In this document: piece after piece, positions 8,923 through 15,919 of the stretch | Layout: each line of letters opens with the position of its first letter | Numbering within the stretch: the stretch's first letter is position 1 | Origin: Candidatus Cloacimonadota bacterium | GTDB taxonomy: Bacteria; Cloacimonadota; Cloacimonadia; Cloacimonadales; GCA-2742885 | NCBI GenBank assembly: GCA_002742885.1 | Contig: PDOO01000025.1 | Span: 56,067-120,066 of the forward strand | DNA length: 64,000 nucleotides | Reading direction: 5' to 3' | Position numbers and translations under genes: made by a program | The notes under the pieces: generated by a model | Seen by the model: the letters and a program-made list of their open reading frames with translations, nothing else | What the model was told of the DNA's origin: nothing | Database searches by the model: none

Positions 8923-9417
8923 TTATTCGCCCTTGGTCTTCAGGTATTTTTCAATTTCTTCTTCAATATGCTTTTCATCGCCTCTGGTGAAACCGGTATG
9001 AGACCAGATAATTTTTCCGCCCGGAGCGATTAAAACGGTTCTCGGAGGATTATCTACATTGTAGAGGCGTTTTACTTTTTGATCCGGATCAAGCAAGGTC
9101 ATAAATTTATATCTTTTTGATTTCACGTAAGATATTGCTTTCGATTTATGACGCGGCTTGTCTATTGAAACACATAAAACTTTGATTTTGTCTCCGTATT
9201 TTTTTTGAATTTTATCCAAATGAACCATTTCTTTTTTGCATGGAACGCACCAGGTTGCCCAAAAATCAAGCAGAACCAAACTGTCTTTGTAATCGGAAAG
9301 CTTTACTTTTTTCCCTTTGTAATTTTCCAATTCAAAGTCCGGGGCTTTTTTATTTTCTGCGAATAATCCGCCGACAATCAACAAAGCGATTATTGCGGCT
9401 AAAATAAATTTTTTCAT
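8923..9417 (-). CDS. TlpA/ResA-like periplasmic thiol-disulfide oxidoreductase
   Basis: A 164-residue protein with an N-terminal signal peptide or anchor (residues 1-20) and a complete AhpC/TSA-thioredoxin fold. It starts at APDFELENYKG, has the active site FWATWCVPC (Cys57 and Cys60), and a cis-Pro region around NPPRTVLIAPGG. Such proteins transfer electrons to or from protein cysteines in the periplasm. It lies between the Omp28-like and barrel genes with about 10-base gaps, in one transcript. It is a paralogue of the TlpA-like lipoprotein at 10515. Confidence 0.88.
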   Translation of the reverse strand: MKKFILAAIIALLIVGGLFAENKKAPDFELENYKGKKVKLSDYKDSLVLLDFWATWCVPCKKEMVHLDKIQKKYGDKIKVLCVSIDKPRHKSKAISYVKSKRYKFMTLLDPDQKVKRLYNVDNPPRTVLIAPGGKIIWSHTGFTRGDEKHIEEEIEKYLKTKGE

Positions 9418-9426
9418 ATAAAACTC

Positions 9427-10503
9427 CTATTTTTCAACTGTTATTTTTACGGCGTTGTGAACTTTATTGTTATCAGGATTTAAATCAAGTTCCTTGGTTT
9501 GGAATAAAACGACTAATTCTGCATCATCGGGAATATCCGTATCCGATAATTCTATGTCATAATTAATATTTCCGAGGTTTTGAACCGATGTTTCCCAGGC
9601 TCCGATAACCTGATTATGCATTTCCTGACCGTTAACATGATATTCTATGCCGGGATGAGGAATCGTCAAAACCATTCTCATTTTCAGGTTTTCAAGATTA
9701 ACTGAGGCGTCGTCTTCGGTTGTAACTTCAACCTTAAGGTTATTTCCCGTGAATTTTGCCGTTGCCTCAAACCTGATTTCTGCCGGTTCAGATGTTATTT
9801 TGGCAACCTTATCCCAATATTCTCTAATTTTGTTGTTTCCTGCTCCGATAATCGGTCCCTCACCGCTTATAACTGTTGCCGGTTGAGAAGCCGCCTGATA
9901 ATAAATCGCCTCGTTCATATAGGCATTTCCCGGATCAGCATCAAAAATGTAATCTGCAAAAATAAGCTGATCGCCGTAAACTGATTTAATCTGTTCTATA
10001 ACGGCAGACATCATCGGGCAGTTTCCGCAAGTAGTCGCGGTAAAAAATTGAATAAAAGCAACTCGGTTATTCGGATCGGCGGGAACAACGCTCAATTGAT
10101 TTCCGTAAAATTTACGTGTTTCGCCGCTAATCATTATAACGTCGTTGAAGTGTTCCGGAACGCCTGCTTCACTGCCTTCGGCAGTAAATTTCTTCAAGTA
10201 ATAAGAAACTTTTCCGGTTCTGTCGTAATCTTCGACGTAAATTCTGTATTTAAATGTATCGGCAGCCATATTTTCATAGCTTACATACATTAAATCGTAA
10301 TTTATTCCTGTATTTAAATAAGCGGAATCATAATATGTTTTAACGAAATTCTCAACCTTTTCAGGGGTAATTTCATATAAATCATTACTCATCTCTAAGA
10401 ATAAATTTTCGATTTTGCTGTCGGAATAAGTTACATGATCATATCTTTCGCATGCCGAAATCACAAGGACAGAGGCAATTAAGAAAATCCAAATTTTTTT
10501 CAT
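9427..10503 (-). CDS. Omp28-related lipoprotein with thioredoxin-like CGNC site
   Basis: A 358-residue lipoprotein with signal and lipobox VISAC (Cys18). An N-terminal region of ~130 residues is followed by a thioredoxin-like domain whose strand VAFIQFFTATTCGNCP carries Cys159 and Cys162. A C-terminal Ig-like domain resembles that of the Omp28-related proteins (MVLTIPHPGIEYHVNGQEMHN, ending in a DNNKVHNAV strand). Omp28-related proteins are outer-membrane or surface proteins in Bacteroidetes, and their biochemical role is poorly defined. The intact CxxC implies redox activity. It sits between two TlpA-like genes with gaps of 9 and 11 bases. Confidence 0.8.
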   Translation of the reverse strand: MKKIWIFLIASVLVISACERYDHVTYSDSKIENLFLEMSNDLYEITPEKVENFVKTYYDSAYLNTGINYDLMYVSYENMAADTFKYRIYVEDYDRTGKVSYYLKKFTAEGSEAGVPEHFNDVIMISGETRKFYGNQLSVVPADPNNRVAFIQFFTATTCGNCPMMSAVIEQIKSVYGDQLIFADYIFDADPGNAYMNEAIYYQAASQPATVISGEGPIIGAGNNKIREYWDKVAKITSEPAEIRFEATAKFTGNNLKVEVTTEDDASVNLENLKMRMVLTIPHPGIEYHVNGQEMHNQVIGAWETSVQNLGNINYDIELSDTDIPDDAELVVLFQTKELDLNPDNNKVHNAVKITVEK

Positions 10504-10514
10504 ATTATCTCCGC

Positions 10515-11066
10515 TTATTTTTTAAGCGAAGCCAATGCTTCTTTGAGTTTTTCTTCCAATTCGACTTCGTCACCTGTTTTGTATCCGGTATGCTTATAGA
10601 AGATTTCTCCGCCGGGCAACACGATATAGGTTACCGGAATAGCGCTTATTTTTAAATCTTTTTTAAGACCTCTTCCGCCGACATCAATCAACGTTTGGAA
10701 AGTAAATCCGTTTTTTCTGACAAATTCTTTGCCTTTTTCGGAAGTTCTTGCTCCGTCGGTGTCAACGGCAAAAACGGTTACGTTATCGTATTTTTCATGG
10801 ATTTTGTTCAAATGCGGCAATTCTTCGCAACAGGGACCGCACCAAGTTGCCCAAAAATCGATAATTACGGGACCTTTTTTCAAAGTTTCGTAAAGAGAAA
10901 CTTTTTCTCCGTCGATATTCTCAAGCGTAAAATCTGCCATTATTTCTGATTTTTTTACTTCGGTTTTGTGTCCATCTTTGTGTTCGGCTTTTTTGTCTGA
11001 TGAACCGCAGTCAGCTAAAAACATGGTGATTGTTGCAATTATCAATAATTTTGTGAATAATTTCAT
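10515..11066 (-). CDS. TlpA-like lipoprotein thioredoxin
   Basis: The ATG at 11066 is chosen because it has an AGAGAGG ribosome site and starts a proper lipoprotein signal (FLADC, Cys20). The in-frame codons upstream fall inside the preceding gene. The 183-residue product has a charged linker rich in Lys and His, then a thioredoxin fold (ADFTLENIDGEKV) with active site FWATWCGPCCEELPHLNK. Cys76 and Cys79 are the redox pair, with an extra Cys80. Its ATG overlaps the TGA of the polyferredoxin gene (ATGA), implying translational coupling and a shared task. A likely recipient of electrons from the inner-membrane partner (inference). Confidence 0.87.
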   Translation of the reverse strand: MKLFTKLLIIATITMFLADCGSSDKKAEHKDGHKTEVKKSEIMADFTLENIDGEKVSLYETLKKGPVIIDFWATWCGPCCEELPHLNKIHEKYDNVTVFAVDTDGARTSEKGKEFVRKNGFTFQTLIDVGGRGLKKDLKISAIPVTYIVLPGGEIFYKHTGYKTGDEVELEEKLKEALASLKK

Positions 11067-11926
11067 TTTTTCCTCTCTTTTTCTATTGTAAATATTTTGG
11101 TTATGGCTCCGCAACGTTCTTTTGTACAATTTCCGCACAAAATGCATTCCGGAGAATTGATTTCTTTGGAAGGGTTAAGATCAACCGGACAATGTGTTTC
11201 GCAAAGATTGCAATGGTAACATTTTGTCTCGTTGAAATTCAATTTAAGCAAGCTGAATTTATTCGTAATGCCGAAAAAAGCTCCCAAAGGGCAAACAATT
11301 CTGCAAAAAGGGCGCTTTATAAAAACGGCGGCAATCAAAACAGCCGAAAGTATTGCAAGTTTTGTCCAATACATGAATCCGACTAAGGGACGCAAATCCT
11401 CATGCAAAATAACTTGAGGTATTCCCGCGCCGATACATCCGGAAGGACAAATTTTGCAAAAATAAGTTTCCGTATTGCCGGAAGACGTTGTCAAAAACAT
11501 GGGCATCAAAATAACCGTAAAAATCAAAAACAGATATTTTCCGTATTTAAGCCAATCCGGTATTTTTATTTTTTTTGACGGGATATGATACACCCATTCC
11601 TGAATGAATCCGAAAGGACAAATCCAGCCGCAACTCCAACGTCCTATGAGACTTCCCAGCAACAAAAGGAATCCGAACATCAGAAAAGAAACGGAACCGA
11701 TGACAAAAAAGTGCTGGATACTGCCGATGGGACATGCCCAAATTGTCGAAGGCACCGAGTAACAGTTCAAAGCCGGAATGGGAACATACTTGAAAATATA
11801 TTCCAAATTTTCGTAATATTTTATATAAAAGTGTCCGTTTACGATGTATAAAAACAAAAACAGAATAACTAATCGAGTGTAGTTATTTGCGAATAAACTG
11901 ACTTTTCTTCGTCTTTTCTTTGCCAT
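11063..11926 (-). CDS. Membrane-bound polyferredoxin, NapH/CcoG-like 4Fe-4S protein
   Basis: A 287-residue inner-membrane protein with about five membrane helices and many cysteines. Two CxxxCP motifs of the NapH/RdxA type lie at SCGWICPFG (Cys99/103) and FCRIVCPLG (Cys208/212). A further CKICPSGC motif lies at 157-164. Two ferredoxin-type 4Fe-4S sites are at the C-terminus (Cys236-239-242-246 and Cys261-264-267-272). Such proteins pass electrons between the quinone pool or cytoplasmic donors and periplasmic acceptors. It is coupled by a 4-base overlap to a TlpA-like lipoprotein and preceded by a DsbD-alpha-like gene, so it may replace the usual DsbD/CcdA membrane segment (inference). Confidence 0.85.
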   Translation of the reverse strand: MAKKRRRKVSLFANNYTRLVILFLFLYIVNGHFYIKYYENLEYIFKYVPIPALNCYSVPSTIWACPIGSIQHFFVIGSVSFLMFGFLLLLGSLIGRWSCGWICPFGFIQEWVYHIPSKKIKIPDWLKYGKYLFLIFTVILMPMFLTTSSGNTETYFCKICPSGCIGAGIPQVILHEDLRPLVGFMYWTKLAILSAVLIAAVFIKRPFCRIVCPLGAFFGITNKFSLLKLNFNETKCYHCNLCETHCPVDLNPSKEINSPECILCGNCTKERCGAITKIFTIEKERKK

Positions 11927-11959
11927 AAGGTTTACCTAACCTATTCCTATACACGACAG

Positions 11960-12136
11960 TCACAAAGTTACGGCATTAGTCAAAATTTCAGGTAATTCGT
12001 CGTTTACTATTCCGACCAAAATCAATCCGATTCCGCCGATAATACCGAAAATTGTCGTTATTTTTCGCAGTAAAGATGATTTCTGTTCCGAATTTGTACT
12101 CGTGTTTTGGGATAAAGCTGCATTTTGTTCAGACAT
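11960..12136 (-). CDS. Small membrane protein of 58 residues in the thiol-redox operon
   Basis: A short gene with a strong ribosome site (AAGGAG, 7 nt before the ATG) and a TGA stop at 11960. The product starts MSEQNAALSQNTSTNSEQ, a polar Ser/Asn/Gln-rich N-terminus of ~20 residues. Residues SLLRK and a single hydrophobic segment (about 26-44, with GIIGGIGLILVGIV) follow, then a short acidic tail. It has no cysteines. It lies 13 bases after the DsbD-alpha-like gene and 33 before the polyferredoxin gene. I do not recognise a family. It may be an assembly factor or small subunit of the membrane polyferredoxin (inference). Confidence 0.75.
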   Translation of the reverse strand: MSEQNAALSQNTSTNSEQKSSLLRKITTIFGIIGGIGLILVGIVNDELPEILTNAVTL

Positions 12137-12149
12137 TTAAGTTCTCCTT

Positions 12150-12557
12150 TCAGCGAACGGACAATTCAATTTCAAATTCTTCCGGAGGTTCGCAATATGA
12201 ATCGAAGCAGAATTGATATCCGACATAAATCTTTATTTTATTAAGTTTTACTTTCGGATCAACTTTAAAGCTTTTCTTCATTTTAATCGTACCGTGATAA
12301 GAAATCATTCCGTCATGATTTTCTCCGCCCTCAGGATAAATTGTCTTGCCGAATGATACTCCTTCTGCTTTCTCTCCCTCTATAAAACAGAAATCTTCCT
12401 GTAAATTCATGTGCATTTTTTCAGGGATGTTAAGAGTTACGACAACAGTGTCTTTAATTGTCTCAGCCGAAACAATATCGTTTACTTTCACAACATTGCT
12501 TTTGCCGATAAGCAAAACAGGCAACAAGGCAATAAGCAATAAGATAAATCGTTTCAT
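12150..12557 (-). CDS. Stand-alone DsbD-alpha (N-terminal) domain protein
   Basis: A 135-residue exported protein: signal peptide (1-19), then an Ig-like fold of the DsbD N-terminal domain family. The diagnostic C-terminal motif is YQFCFDSYCEPPEE, with Cys117 and Cys122 matching the redox pair and the following Pro-Pro of DsbD-alpha. In DsbD this domain receives electrons from the membrane and gamma domains and hands them to periplasmic partners. Here the domain is alone, with no DsbD-beta or CcdA homologue nearby, and heads an operon with a membrane polyferredoxin and two TlpA-like proteins. An additional Cys is present at FCFIEGEK. First gene of the operon; AGGAAAT ribosome site. Confidence 0.8.
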   Translation of the reverse strand: MKRFILLLIALLPVLLIGKSNVVKVNDIVSAETIKDTVVVTLNIPEKMHMNLQEDFCFIEGEKAEGVSFGKTIYPEGGENHDGMISYHGTIKMKKSFKVDPKVKLNKIKIYVGYQFCFDSYCEPPEEFEIELSVR

Positions 12558-12893
12558 AATTTCCTCCGATTTTTATCTGATTATTTTTATTAATTACATT
12601 TAAAATCAGTTTAATTTAAACAATTCAGCAATAAAAGATAAAAATTATTTTCTAAAACGGATGTCAACAGTTCTCTTTGTTATGAGAGGTAAAGAAAATA
12701 ACAATTGATTGATGAAATACGCTTTAATGAAAATTCAGTAATAAGACAGCTCCGAAACAACCTGCAATACTGTCAATTATTTTAATATCCGGGAAGCTTC
12801 GAGGCGTAAAAAAATATTTTTTTGGACAAAAAATTAATAAAAAAATATTAAGATTTATTATTCTGTAACTAAAATCAAAAAAAGGAGATGTTT
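12558..12893. other. Divergent intergenic region
   Basis: This AT-rich 336-base segment separates the thiol-redox operon (minus) from the DUF975 gene (plus). No small gene with a ribosome site is visible. It must hold the promoters for both directions, but only the plus-strand one is suggested by sequence. Confidence 0.5.
12822..12851 (+). promoter_or_regulatory. Candidate sigma70-type promoter of the DUF975 gene
   Basis: TTGGAC and TATTAA are separated by 18 bases and lie about 45 bases before the start codon. The match is partial and the surroundings are very AT-rich, so this is tentative. Confidence 0.3.
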
Positions 12894-13565
12894 ATGAGAA
12901 CTGAAAATTCTATTTTAATGGAAAATGCGCGAAAATCGCTTCAAGGCAATTGGGGAAATGCCGCAGCCGGAACCGCTGTTTTTACCGGGCTTAATCTGCT
13001 TATCAATTCTTTTTTGCCGGGAATCGGTTTTTTTCTCGTTACCCCGACAGTTCTTTTCGGTTACATTCTTTTTACTTTATCGATTTCAAGAGGGAAAGAT
13101 GCTCAACTGGAGCAGATATTGAAAGGTTTCAATAATTTTATTCGGTTTGCATTGGCAGGCTTATTGATACGTCTTTTTATTTTTCTGTGGAGCTTGCTTT
13201 TTATTATTCCCGGCATTGTTGCTTCTTATTCTTATTCTATGGCATTTTATATTATGGCGGACGATGATTCCGTATCTGCTTCGGAGGCAATTGCAAAAAG
13301 TAAAATAATGATGAGAGGAAACAAATGGAAACTCTTTTACCTGCATTGCAGATTTATCGGTTGGGCAATTTTAGCTTGGCTGTTTTCTTTCGGAATCGGC
13401 TTTCTTTGGCTTTCTCCTTATATTCGGGTCAGCACGGCAAAATTTTATGATGATTTAAAATGCAGTTCCAAAGAAGAAAACATGACCTCCGATAACTTTA
13501 AAAATATAGTATCCGACGGAGGATGCGAAGATTACTCGCAAGATTTTACCGGATCTCAAGGATAA
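12894..13565 (+). CDS. DUF975-type integral membrane protein
   Basis: The ATG at 12894 is preferred over the one six bases earlier because AAAGGAG lies 6 nt upstream of it. The 223-residue product has a polar N-terminus (NARKSLQGNWGNAAAG) and four to five membrane helices. The family-like blocks are SRGKDAQLEQILKGF and IIPGIVASYSYSMAFYIMADD, followed by SEAIAKSKIMMRGNKWKLF. These match DUF975 (YesL/YciC-like) membrane proteins, whose function is unknown. The tail is acidic and Ser/Asp-rich. It is monocistronic and converges on the glycosyltransferase group. Confidence 0.75.
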   Translation: MRTENSILMENARKSLQGNWGNAAAGTAVFTGLNLLINSFLPGIGFFLVTPTVLFGYILFTLSISRGKDAQLEQILKGFNNFIRFALAGLLIRLFIFLWSLLFIIPGIVASYSYSMAFYIMADDDSVSASEAIAKSKIMMRGNKWKLFYLHCRFIGWAILAWLFSFGIGFLWLSPYIRVSTAKFYDDLKCSSKEENMTSDNFKNIVSDGGCEDYSQDFTGSQG

Positions 13566-13598
13566 ACGGATTCAAATTTTAAAAGATGCGTATTAATT

Positions 13599-14246
13599 CT
13601 ATGTTCGCTGACTCCCTGTTTCTTTTATGTTTTTCAGAATCATAGTCAGCATTTCTTTAAATTCCGACATATTTTTATAACCGGTATTGGTAATCAAATC
13701 GCTGAATGCGGTATATCTGTTATCTTGTCCGACATAAAAAAATCCCCACATTCCAGAAGATAAAAATCGATAAATCATTTTAGCCGGCTGAACTTCTTTT
13801 CCTGCTTCTCGGAGAATATCTTCTTTTTCGTAAAATATATTCCCTGTCGAGTTAATTGCGGAAACCTGATATTTCGTTTTTTCGCTTTCAAAAATCCAAG
13901 TTTTTTCGCCAAGGGGAGGAAGTTCGTCCGTTTCAATAAAAATCATGGGTAAAATCGGATTTTTAAAATCCGGTTTGACGATAACCGCCGATTTTAATTT
14001 AACCTGCCAATAATTATCTGAATCCTCCAAATAAAAAGAAATATATTCGGATTTATTTTCAGCTTTTACCGATTGCGAACAAAAAGAATTTATCGAATCT
14101 ATTCCGCATTTCGGTTCTTTTCGGATAAGTTCCCTGATAATCCTGAAAATTTGATGAGGATTGCGAGTTACCTTGAATTTACCCGGATCAGGCAAAAGTT
14201 TTTCTTTTTCAAAGATTTTTTCAAGTTCTTTTTTTGCTTTTTTCAC
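13599..14246 (-). CDS. Hypothetical protein downstream of glycosyltransferases
   Basis: A 215-residue soluble protein without signal peptide or membrane helix. A basic N-terminus (MKKAKKELEKIFEKEK) is followed by a mixed alpha/beta domain. Recognisable segments are YISFYLEDSDNYWQVKLKS, a hydrophobic strand with PMIFIETDELPPLGEKTW, and a C-terminal helix rich in Met, Leu and Lys. I do not recognise the family. It lies two bases after the family-9 glycosyltransferase gene, so it is surely cotranscribed and possibly an accessory subunit. Its 3' end is 33 bases from the convergent DUF975 gene. Confidence 0.65.
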   Translation of the reverse strand: MKKAKKELEKIFEKEKLLPDPGKFKVTRNPHQIFRIIRELIRKEPKCGIDSINSFCSQSVKAENKSEYISFYLEDSDNYWQVKLKSAVIVKPDFKNPILPMIFIETDELPPLGEKTWIFESEKTKYQVSAINSTGNIFYEKEDILREAGKEVQPAKMIYRFLSSGMWGFFYVGQDNRYTAFSDLITNTGYKNMSEFKEMLTMILKNIKETGSQRT

Positions 14247-14248
14247 GT

Positions 14249-15892
14249 TTAGTTGCCTTTATAATTTATAAATTTTATCAAAATATTTAATTGCATGGTC
14301 AACTCATCGTAAACGATAAGAGTTTTTTGGATTAAACGATTGAAATCGCTGTCTTTAAAACTGCTTTCCAGGAATATTGCATAATAAAAAAAATCGTAAA
14401 TAATCGAAAATTCTTTCGCCTCTGCGAATAGTTTTTCTTTAATTATTTTTGCATTTTCCCAAAGACGGTTAATTTTTTTTATCGATTTTTCAGACTTTAA
14501 TTTTAAAGACGAAATTTGACGAATAATTTCAGTGAATTTCCGCAAGTTTGCCGTCAAAGAGTTCAAAATTCTTGTTTCGGAATTAAAATTAAATTTATCA
14601 ATGAAATAAGCAGATTCCAGATAAGAGACGCTTTCTTTTATCCAATCAAGCTTCGGATCAAGATTTTTTATCATTGTCATGCCCCAAACACATCTTTTGG
14701 CTTCAAAGAAAAATTCGTTTTTCCTTATCTTTCGTTTTTTCAACGGGACATTATGTTTTAGTCCGAAAATATCCGTCGTTGTTTGCCAATAATCGATTCT
14801 TTCATCCGCAATATAATAATCTTTTTTCTCTAAAATCGAGACAATCGCTTTAAAAACGGCATCCGGAGTAATATAATTATGGCAATTCAGATGACTGCAA
14901 ATTTTATCGAATTTACAGGGATGACAATCTATGTTTGCCTGCATAATTACTGCTTTTTCCGAATAGGGACCTGTTTCCCAAAGACTTACCGGACCGAGAG
15001 AAAGATTAAGGATTTCCGTGCCGGAAGCAGCGGCAATATGCATGGGACCGGTGTCGTTGGTAACCAGCAAATCAAAATGTTTCATCAGCGAGACCAACTC
15101 TCCGAGTTTGGTTTTATCAATCAAAACATGAAAACGCTCATGGTCAATATCCGAAAAATACGGTAAAAGTCCTCGTTCTTTATAAGCTCCGAGCAGAACA
15201 ATTCGGCAATCGGTGTATTGGAGCATCCCTTCAATCACGACTCTGAATTTTTCGGTTTCCCAGGCTTTATTGCTTTGACTTGCTCCAATATGAAAGGCAA
15301 CGATTTTCTCTTTATTGCGACGAATTTTTTTGATGAAATTTTCCGCTTTTTCGCTTTCCTTATCCAATAAATAAAAATTCTGTTGAGCAGAAGGAACCGA
15401 TTTTCCCGAAATAAAATCAAGCTCTCCGGTTCCGGAAAAAATGTCGGTTAAATTGAAAGTTCGGTCTCCGAGATGGTGTTCGTTGGCAAGATGAAAAGCC
15501 GTCCAAGGCGACAAAATTTCCTGCTCGCCGTCTTGATTTTTAAACATTCCGAGTTTTTTCTTTGCTTTAATCAAACTTCCTAAAACAGATGATTGCTCTG
15601 AAACAATCGGACTTATAAATAAATCGTAATTTTTGGCATTGATATAATCAAGTTTGAGTTTTAATTCAAAATATCCGTTCCATAAATCTTTTTTGATGTT
15701 TTCTGTTAAAATTTTGTCATCGAAAGAAATAATTTCATTTAGATTATCAAAATAATTCAAAATCCCTGAAAATGAAGATAATGCGGCATAATCAATCTCG
15801 GAATCAGGATATTTCTTCTTTAAGCCGTTGACCAAAGGCGCAGTCTGAATCAGGTCTCCCAAACGGGTAAAATTCATTATTAAAATTTTCAT
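14249..15892 (-). CDS. Glycosyltransferase family 9 (heptosyltransferase-like) with C-terminal extension
   Basis: The first ~355 of 547 residues form a GT-B heptosyltransferase fold. It starts with MKILIMNFTRLGDLIQTAPLV, has an ADP-sugar-binding half including AFHIGASQSNKAWE, and the signature VTNDTGPMHIAAASGT. A cysteine cluster (DCHPCKFDKICSHLNC) follows, as in many family-9 enzymes from deep-branching phyla. The last ~190 residues are an all-helical extension unlike LPS heptosyltransferases. It lies between a CgeB-like transferase and a hypothetical gene in one operon. It probably glycosylates lipid or protein at the cell envelope; acceptor unknown. Confidence 0.8.
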   Translation of the reverse strand: MKILIMNFTRLGDLIQTAPLVNGLKKKYPDSEIDYAALSSFSGILNYFDNLNEIISFDDKILTENIKKDLWNGYFELKLKLDYINAKNYDLFISPIVSEQSSVLGSLIKAKKKLGMFKNQDGEQEILSPWTAFHLANEHHLGDRTFNLTDIFSGTGELDFISGKSVPSAQQNFYLLDKESEKAENFIKKIRRNKEKIVAFHIGASQSNKAWETEKFRVVIEGMLQYTDCRIVLLGAYKERGLLPYFSDIDHERFHVLIDKTKLGELVSLMKHFDLLVTNDTGPMHIAAASGTEILNLSLGPVSLWETGPYSEKAVIMQANIDCHPCKFDKICSHLNCHNYITPDAVFKAIVSILEKKDYYIADERIDYWQTTTDIFGLKHNVPLKKRKIRKNEFFFEAKRCVWGMTMIKNLDPKLDWIKESVSYLESAYFIDKFNFNSETRILNSLTANLRKFTEIIRQISSLKLKSEKSIKKINRLWENAKIIKEKLFAEAKEFSIIYDFFYYAIFLESSFKDSDFNRLIQKTLIVYDELTMQLNILIKFINYKGN

Positions 15893-15919
15893 GTTTTCCG
15901 CCGAATTTATGCATTAAAT

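Noticed and set aside
12894-13565. Longer start of the DUF975 protein at 12888
   Set aside because: That ATG directly abuts the AAAGGAG site with no room for initiation; the second ATG has proper spacing.
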